The translations under genes and the position numbers were made by a program. From the NCBI GenBank assembly GCA_903813345.2, contig CAIIXF020000012.1, forward strand, positions 20,345,520 through 20,409,519: a stretch of 64,000 nt of DNA, in the 5' to 3' direction. Below, in pieces: positions 58,465 through 64,000 of this stretch. Position 1 is the stretch's first letter, and each line of letters opens with the position of its first letter. Under the pieces are notes generated by a model. It was not told the DNA's origin, did no database searches, and saw only the letters and a program-made list of their open reading frames with translations. Source of the DNA: Owenia fusiformis. Its lineage: Eukaryota > Annelida > Polychaeta > Sabellida > Oweniidae.

Positions 58465-58865
58465 AGAAGGTACAGCAAAATTTTAAATGTTTGGAACTAC
58501 TTTGAATTTAAAAAATAAGCAAAGGACCGTATTGAAACAGTTTATGTAAAAATAGAAACATTTATACATGTCCTAACTTTTGTCTATTTAAGTTTGTTTT
58601 GTAGTTTAGCTATTATATCTCTGGCCTCTTATATTTTGATGATTCTCTGCCATGCTATTTTCGGAAAAATTAACATGGCTGAAACTCCCTAAATTACAAT
58701 AGGCCACAGCTTTACTGCATATTATACATAACTACCTGAAATACACAAAAGTTCGGACAACTACACATGTTTCTATTTTTTGTTGCAATATAGTCATTTG
58801 ATTGCTTATTTCTTAAATTCAAAGTTGTTCCAAACATTTAAAATTTTACTCTAGTTTCTTACATT
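58465..58865. repeat. ~400-bp foldback
   Basis: AAAATTTTAAATGTTTGGAA and ACTTTGAATTTAAAAAATAA at the left pair with the mirrored sequence at the right (about 58810-58855). The inner arms carry ATAGAAACAT. MITE-like; target duplication not resolved. Confidence 0.65.
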
Positions 58866-58869
58866 GGTT

Positions 58870-60028
58870 CTAAGTAGGATGACAAACAGGCACTAGCCTA
58901 TTGTAAGCTGGTAAAGACCGAGAATGTTCAAATTTCACTTACGGTACAACGCTGTAGAGAGAATCTAATAATGAAGTTTGCATGTTCGTCTGCACCAAGA
59001 ACTCTCAAACTGCACTACAACATCACGAAAAAGGACATCTGCATACTTTAAAATTGAGATTTGTAAATGAAATGACTACAGTGTACATGATATCCGGGAC
59101 GATATCATACCAGAAATTATGAAGACTAGTCGTACAAAAATTTATCGAAGTACATAAAATTAAAATGCTTGTCAATTGGTTCTAAAATAAGTATGATAAA
59201 AAAAGAAGAAAACATTCGTTAAAAGATCTTCATGAGTCCGCTGACAGAATACTTTATTTCAAGAGATATACATATCAAGGTACATATGTATAACATGATT
59301 CTCAAATGGCTGCTCGGGGTACTATGCAATTTAGATCTGAAGTTCATATTTACTCTTAGTCCCTGTAGTTCGATATTACATTGGCCTACATTGTATTAGG
59401 TTGCTTCGTCTAGCTGCTGTGTATGTTCTCTGATAAAGACGAAGAGAGTGGATAGTTGATGTTCCCATTTTTATACTAGTTGACTGTTCAATGTGGATAT
59501 TTTGCCTTTCTAAATAACTCGGTGAGTACGAACGCTAAGTTAGTTTGCAAAACTGCTTATTAGTATGCAATGTAGAGGTGCATCCACTACCGTTTCATAT
59601 CTTATAAATAAAATTCATAAATATAAGAATTTTGTTAGAAACTGGCCAAACATTCCAAAGATTTAACATGAAAAATCGATGCAGCATCTATTAGCTTCGT
59701 TGTATTTGAGGTCACTTTGGAGATGTGAGGTTTCTTGCAGAGGCTTGCAGTGCACACATATCTGCATATACAGTACTTACACAGATATATTCAATCAATA
59801 CAATTCTGTTGTTCAAAAACGCATCATTTATCACTTTTCAGCAGATTGCCTATGAAGCAATGTACTGCTTATCATTCTCACAATGAGTCACGTGAAGTAT
59901 TTTCAAAAGTGGTGTTTATTTCTTGTCTGGAAAACTGTCATGTCCTTTGTATTTCCTACTTTCTCTTCGATTAAAAAATTGAGATTTTAACTTAATATTT
60001 GAATTGAGTCAGCAACCGGGGTATTATA
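58870..60028. other. No gene seen
   Basis: AT-rich intergenic sequence with only short chance frames. Confidence 0.4.
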
Positions 60029-60700
60029 CAGAGTGTCTCAAAAAATGCCGCTGAGATTAAATTGCTAATTTGTCAAAGGTGAATAATGTTAGGGACAATT
60101 CGTCATTTGCGTCATTATGCCCTCTTTTATATGGTACCAAAATGTACTATTTTCCTCCTCAGATGACTGAGCAATGAGAGATTTAAGTGACCATGTCAGA
60201 AATGGTTTGCCATTTTCAGCCAAGCAATTCACTATCATAACACACAGTGTACTGATAAGTAACAACAGATATCAGGATATTACTCTTTACTCATTTATTC
60301 CAATTAAAGTGACACATATTTAACACCCCCTTTCAATCCCAATGACCATTCAAAGTTGTTTAAACTCCAGTGTCCTTCAACATGACCCCCAATTCCTTTC
60401 AAGACAGATGTCTGGCGCTAGATCTCATCGCGCAAGTAAAATTCCATGCACAAGAAAGTTGCATATCTTGTCAATGAAATGGTAAATAAAAAGAAATCTG
60501 AATCGATTCATGTATTTCCTGGGAAAAATCAAATTCCTTTTTTCGTGTTTTCCTAGAACAACTGTCTTCTGAGCAGGTGTCCAAGGCATCATGTTTTACA
60601 ACAGTCTCTTCTTTCTTCAAGTTCCTGAAAAATGAACATAATTGAACTAGTGTTTTTCAAGATATTGCGATTTCTTTGGGTTGCGTTTTTTTATACACTG
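60029..60700. mobile_element. Diverged member of the CAGGGTGTTCAA TIR family upstream of the sulfotransferase
   Basis: The right end is close to that of 56929-57327 (CAAGATATTGCGATTTCTTT then a CACTG end and TA). The left end, CAGAGTGTCTCAAAAAA, is preceded by TA but matches only weakly. It ends 105 bp before the proposed sulfotransferase start codon. Confidence 0.45.
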
Positions 60701-60805
60701 TACATTACTAGCCTATACATGTATGAAATACTGCAAATGAAACCGAGCTTATTATTTTCAACTTCAGAAATCTCTCTGAGCTTATTCTCATTAATATACG
60801 ATCAC

Positions 60806-60986
60806 ATGATGGCTGACCCCGAATGGCCAGAAGTATACAAGGGTTCGATATATGAAAGGTTGAAGGATCCATTCGTCTTTAAAGGAGTTATCATGCCCGC
60901 ATTTGAGAACAAAGAAGCATTAGAAGAGATGGAGGACTGGAAGATGCGTCCCGATGACATATTGGCCATTGGATGGCCAAGGACAG
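60806..60986 (+). CDS. Sulfotransferase exon 1
   Basis: MMADPEWPEVYKGSIYERLK to DDILAIGWPRT; donor ACA G|GTTTGG, phase 1. The ATG at 60809 is an alternative start. Confidence 0.78.
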
Positions 60987-63735
60987 GTTTGGACTGAAAT
61001 ATATTTTTCGCTAATCAAGTAGTTCAGGTTCATTTGAGTGTTCAAGTGCAGGGTGATTGGGTTTTGTTAGATCGTTTCTTGGTTTTTAAATTTTAATCAG
61101 TAAATCTAATGAGTCTCATTCACCCTCGTTTTCAGTCATGCAGCCGCCCATAGGACCACCTAATTCCGGCAAGATTTATGTAACAATTAATTAGTAACTC
61201 CTTCATATTTTTTCAAGGTTCCTATATGTGCAAGCATCTTCTATGGAACATCATGACCAATGGCAATATACCAGAAGGTGAAGACATAGGGGACCACGTG
61301 CGTTATATAAATACGTCACCTGATGGTACGTTGTGCCCACTATGATATTTCACAATATCAACAGTTTAATTTCCAATGTTCTATCATCATATTTGAGCAG
61401 TTTTTCGGCATGAAATATTTCTAGAGCCAATCAAATGCAAGGATTATTCTTGAGATATAAGTTACATGAAGTCAACTGATGTGAAATGTTGTAATGTTTA
61501 GTAAGATGTTTATAAGTTTCTATAGTTTTTGGCATCATCTCGTAGACTGCTAATTTCTGATAAACAAAGTAAAAAGCGATTAAATTTAAAGTCCTGGAGT
61601 ACAACTGACCAAAACATCAATACTGCTATGCTTTGCAAATGTTTATACCTTTATTATCTACATCACATTTTACGAATAATTGTATACTTTTTAGGGAGAA
61701 AATTTACTTATAAATATGTGTTTCGGACATAAATTAGATAATGAATTAAAGTAGATAATTAGATTAAACATCCAGAGTTCATGAGACGAGGCTCAGAGGT
61801 TTTGTCTAGACATTCCTTTCTCACCAAAATCTTCCAAATTCTCAGATTCTCAGTAAACATTCAAGCTTTGCGGGCAGGAAATCATCACTATTTCTTATTG
61901 ATATTTTATAAAATTAAACATTTATTTTTAGGCCACTTTTAGTTAATGCGATTTCCTAATATTTTATTGGATAAGACCTCTTATTTCGGCTCAGCCCACC
62001 TCAAAATTAAGATATAAAAGAGGCATTTTGGCATTGAAACCTCTGAACCTCGTTGCGTGAACTCGGGACTAACCAAAAACTGTAAGTAGCCGATTGAAAT
62101 GAGATTGTTGGACTTTAATTTTTCTTTAATAAATTAATATTTTAAACTTTATTTGTTTTCATGTTTTGTAAAAGATAGAGAGACTCAACTTTGCCACAGT
62201 TTAGTATATACTATTTATCGGGTGGGCATAAAAATGGGCCGAACTTTGTCACGTGATATCTCCATAACCCTCTTAGCTCTACTTCAAAAATGTGCACGTG
62301 TGAAACCATTTACCTCCCTAATATAAAAATGAAATTTTAGTTTTATCTTTTGGAATTTCTGGTAATGGGATCAAAATCAAAAAATGAGTCAAAAACGCTT
62401 GTTCCGGATAATTTCAATATGACGCCAATCCTTGTTACTGTTGAAAAATTAATCAATTGGTCCTCAATCTTCTCTGAAGATGGTATACATTGACAAATAA
62501 TTTATCCAGGAATTGATTGAGTACTTAATATTGTTCAATTTTTAAGGTAATAGCGTATCGATACGGAGCAAATAACCCTTCACCAACAGAACTTGAATAA
62601 CTAAGGTCTTTGCTAAAGGCATTGGTCATCGAACGGTAAAGTATGACATGTAAGAGAAGCAAGTGAAACAACACGTACGGCCATTGTGCAATCTTCTTTC
62701 CCTGCCAGTTTATTAAGCTCAGGAGAGTTTCAAGGTGAATAAAAAGCTCCAGGAATGGATTTAAAAGCGTTTGGGTTGCATATCGTTAAACAAATTCTGC
62801 AAAGTGAACATATCTTTTAGCAAATTGGACGTCATATGTCAGGGTAACAGATCATGTCCATCTCGATGACCAATGCCTCCAGCAAAGACCTTAGTTGTTC
62901 AAGTTCTGGTGGTGAAGGGTTATTTGCTTTAATCAAAACTCCGTATCAAGCTATATCATCTTGGAAATTGAACAATATGCTAAAGTAAAGCAACTGAATC
63001 ATTTCATGAAAAAATCATTTGTGAACCATCTTCATAGAAGATGTAGAACCAAATTGATCAAATTCTCAATGCAAGTGTAACAAAGATTGACGTCATATTG
63101 AAATTATACGGAACATGCGTTTTTGACTCATGTTTTTGATTTTAATGCCACTATCAGAAATTTTAAAAGAAAAAACTGAAATTCAATTTTATATCAATGA
63201 GATACATGTAACTAGTGTCACATGTGCAAATGTCTAGATGTAGAGGTGAGAGGATTATGGAGAAATCAAATGCCGAAGTACGGCCCATTTTTACTCCCTG
63301 TATACTATAAATTGTATTCTTCTGAACTAAATGATTGTAGCAATGCTCACACCGTGCCATAGCAATGTGGTGACTTTAAACATAATTTTATTTACAAAAC
63401 AAAATGAGTGCAATATAGTAGTTTTCCTCTCAGCAAAATGATTGCAATAAAGTCGATTTCCTCGCATAGCCAAATGATTGCAATAAAGCAGTTTAACAAT
63501 TACACAATAAAGGGACTTTGCTCTGGTTCTCCAGAGTGCGAGGGTAGCGATATAATTTGCATGCAGAGTGCGTGTTTCAGTGATCCATGCGGACAAATCA
63601 GGTATTGCTCCTACAGACCAAGGCTCCAATCCGCTAACACACATTGATGCAATGGACAAAAGCAAACCAAGAATGCTATGTGGCCATCTTCCATACCAAT
63701 ACATGCCAAAAGATGTCAAAGAGGGAAAAGTCAAA
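60806..63735 (+). CDS. Cytosolic-type sulfotransferase, 5' part (three exons; continues beyond window)
   Basis: Exons 60806-60986, 61218-61325 and 63581-63735 join in phase (1, 1, 0) to give 148 codons, about half of a ~290-residue SULT. Seen: DPFVFKGVIMPAF near the N-terminus; IGWPRTGS (55-62), at the position of the PAPS 5'-phosphosulfate loop (YPKSGTTW in vertebrate SULTs); and RMLCGHLPYQYMP (127-139), which matches the KTHLP segment with the catalytic His as H132. The family transfers sulfonate from PAPS to alcohol or amine acceptors. The loop has Arg at the usual Lys position, so activity is uncertain. ATG 60806 was chosen over the in-frame ATG at 60632 because the latter lies in transposon sequence. 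Confidence 0.8.
61218..61325 (+). CDS. Sulfotransferase exon 2
   Basis: Acceptor TTTTTTCAAG; reads SYMCKHLLWNIMTNGNIPEG and DHVRYINTSPD; donor G|GTACGT, phase 1. Completes the PAPS loop region. Confidence 0.78.
62218..63300. mobile_element. ~1.1-kb foldback element in sulfotransferase intron 2
   Basis: The ends share AAAAATGGGCC (left GGGTGGGCATAAAAATGGGC; right, complemented, CAGGGAGTAAAAATGGGCC) with TA flanks. The arms pair along most of their length; for example 62556-62640 (AATAACCCTTCACCA) mirrors 62858-62935. No transposase. Confidence 0.75.
63581..63735 (+). CDS. Sulfotransferase exon 3
   Basis: Acceptor GTGTTTCAG; reads KPRMLCGHLPYQYMPKDVKE then GKVK; donor AAA|GTATGT, phase 0. The next exon, expected to start near the conserved VARNPKD segment, is outside the window. 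Confidence 0.78.
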
Positions 63736-64000
63736 GTATGTATTTACTGTGCTATTCGTTTACTAAATGTTTTTCCAAGGTCGGCAAGCATACGATTATG
63801 ATAATTGGAACTGGAAGAAAATACTGGGGTTAATCTAAAAATACTGTTCAGGGGGTTATGACAGAATGCTTTGTAAAAAGAATTTCTTAATCATTATTTT
63901 CACCATAATGTTAGATGCAGTATTATAGACGATACAATCAATGGACTAAATAAAATGAATTTCTGTTTACTCATGTTCAATGCTTTGATTGTAGACCTGA

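Noticed and set aside
60632-60805. N-terminal extension of the sulfotransferase from the ATG at 60632
   Set aside because: The added hydrophobic residues come from transposon-end sequence, and cytosolic SULTs start shortly before this conserved region; kept only as a possibility in the findings.
61529-61732. 67-codon plus-strand frame after sulfotransferase exon 2
   Set aside because: No SULT similarity and no acceptor in the right phase; the real next exon is at 63581.

Overview
The window is animal nuclear DNA: AT-rich, with split genes using GT-AG introns and very dense in transposable elements. The two host genes (a GIT-family ArfGAP and a cytosolic-type sulfotransferase) fit any bilaterian. 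The tRNA-Leu-primed Ty3-like retroelement, the many TA-flanked DNA elements and the repeat-encoded protein relics suggest a marine invertebrate, for example a lophotrochozoan, but I cannot fix the phylum from sequence alone.

Left third (119-28782): a degenerate tandem array of a ~4.7-kb unit, with unit starts recognisable at 119, 4847 and 26419. Each unit carries minus-strand fragments of a multicopy repeat-encoded protein and a cluster of tRNA-like modules arranged around a long inverted repeat. The array was split by an APE-type non-LTR retrotransposon (LINE, from ~7219). That LINE was in turn split inside the last codons of ORF2 by a 10.4-kb LTR retrotransposon (11727-22164). The LTR element has unusually long, practically identical LTRs, a tRNA-Leu primer site, a polypurine tract and a gag region with two zinc knuckles, but no pol. 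A Tc1/mariner-type foldback element (22294-23167) sits in the LINE tail, and a mariner relic (26464-27545) sits in the last array unit.

Middle (28783-53177): a gene-poor stretch with a 40-bp minisatellite (30565-32330), then a complete 19-coding-exon GIT gene (ARF GTPase-activating protein, GIT1/GIT2 orthologue) on the minus strand from 53177 down to 33870. All exon phases agree and give 744 codons. Its introns hold a 46-bp minisatellite, a LINE RT fragment, a second LINE relic, and at least seven foldback or TIR elements, including one hAT-like element nested inside a TA-flanked one.

Right end (53178-64000): a repeat-rich intergenic region with tandem and inverted repeats, a mariner-like element with a nested short TIR element, and other foldbacks. 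It is followed by the first three coding exons of a sulfotransferase gene on the plus strand (60806-63735), which runs out of the window. GIT and the sulfotransferase are divergently oriented about 7.6 kb apart, and nothing suggests joint function.
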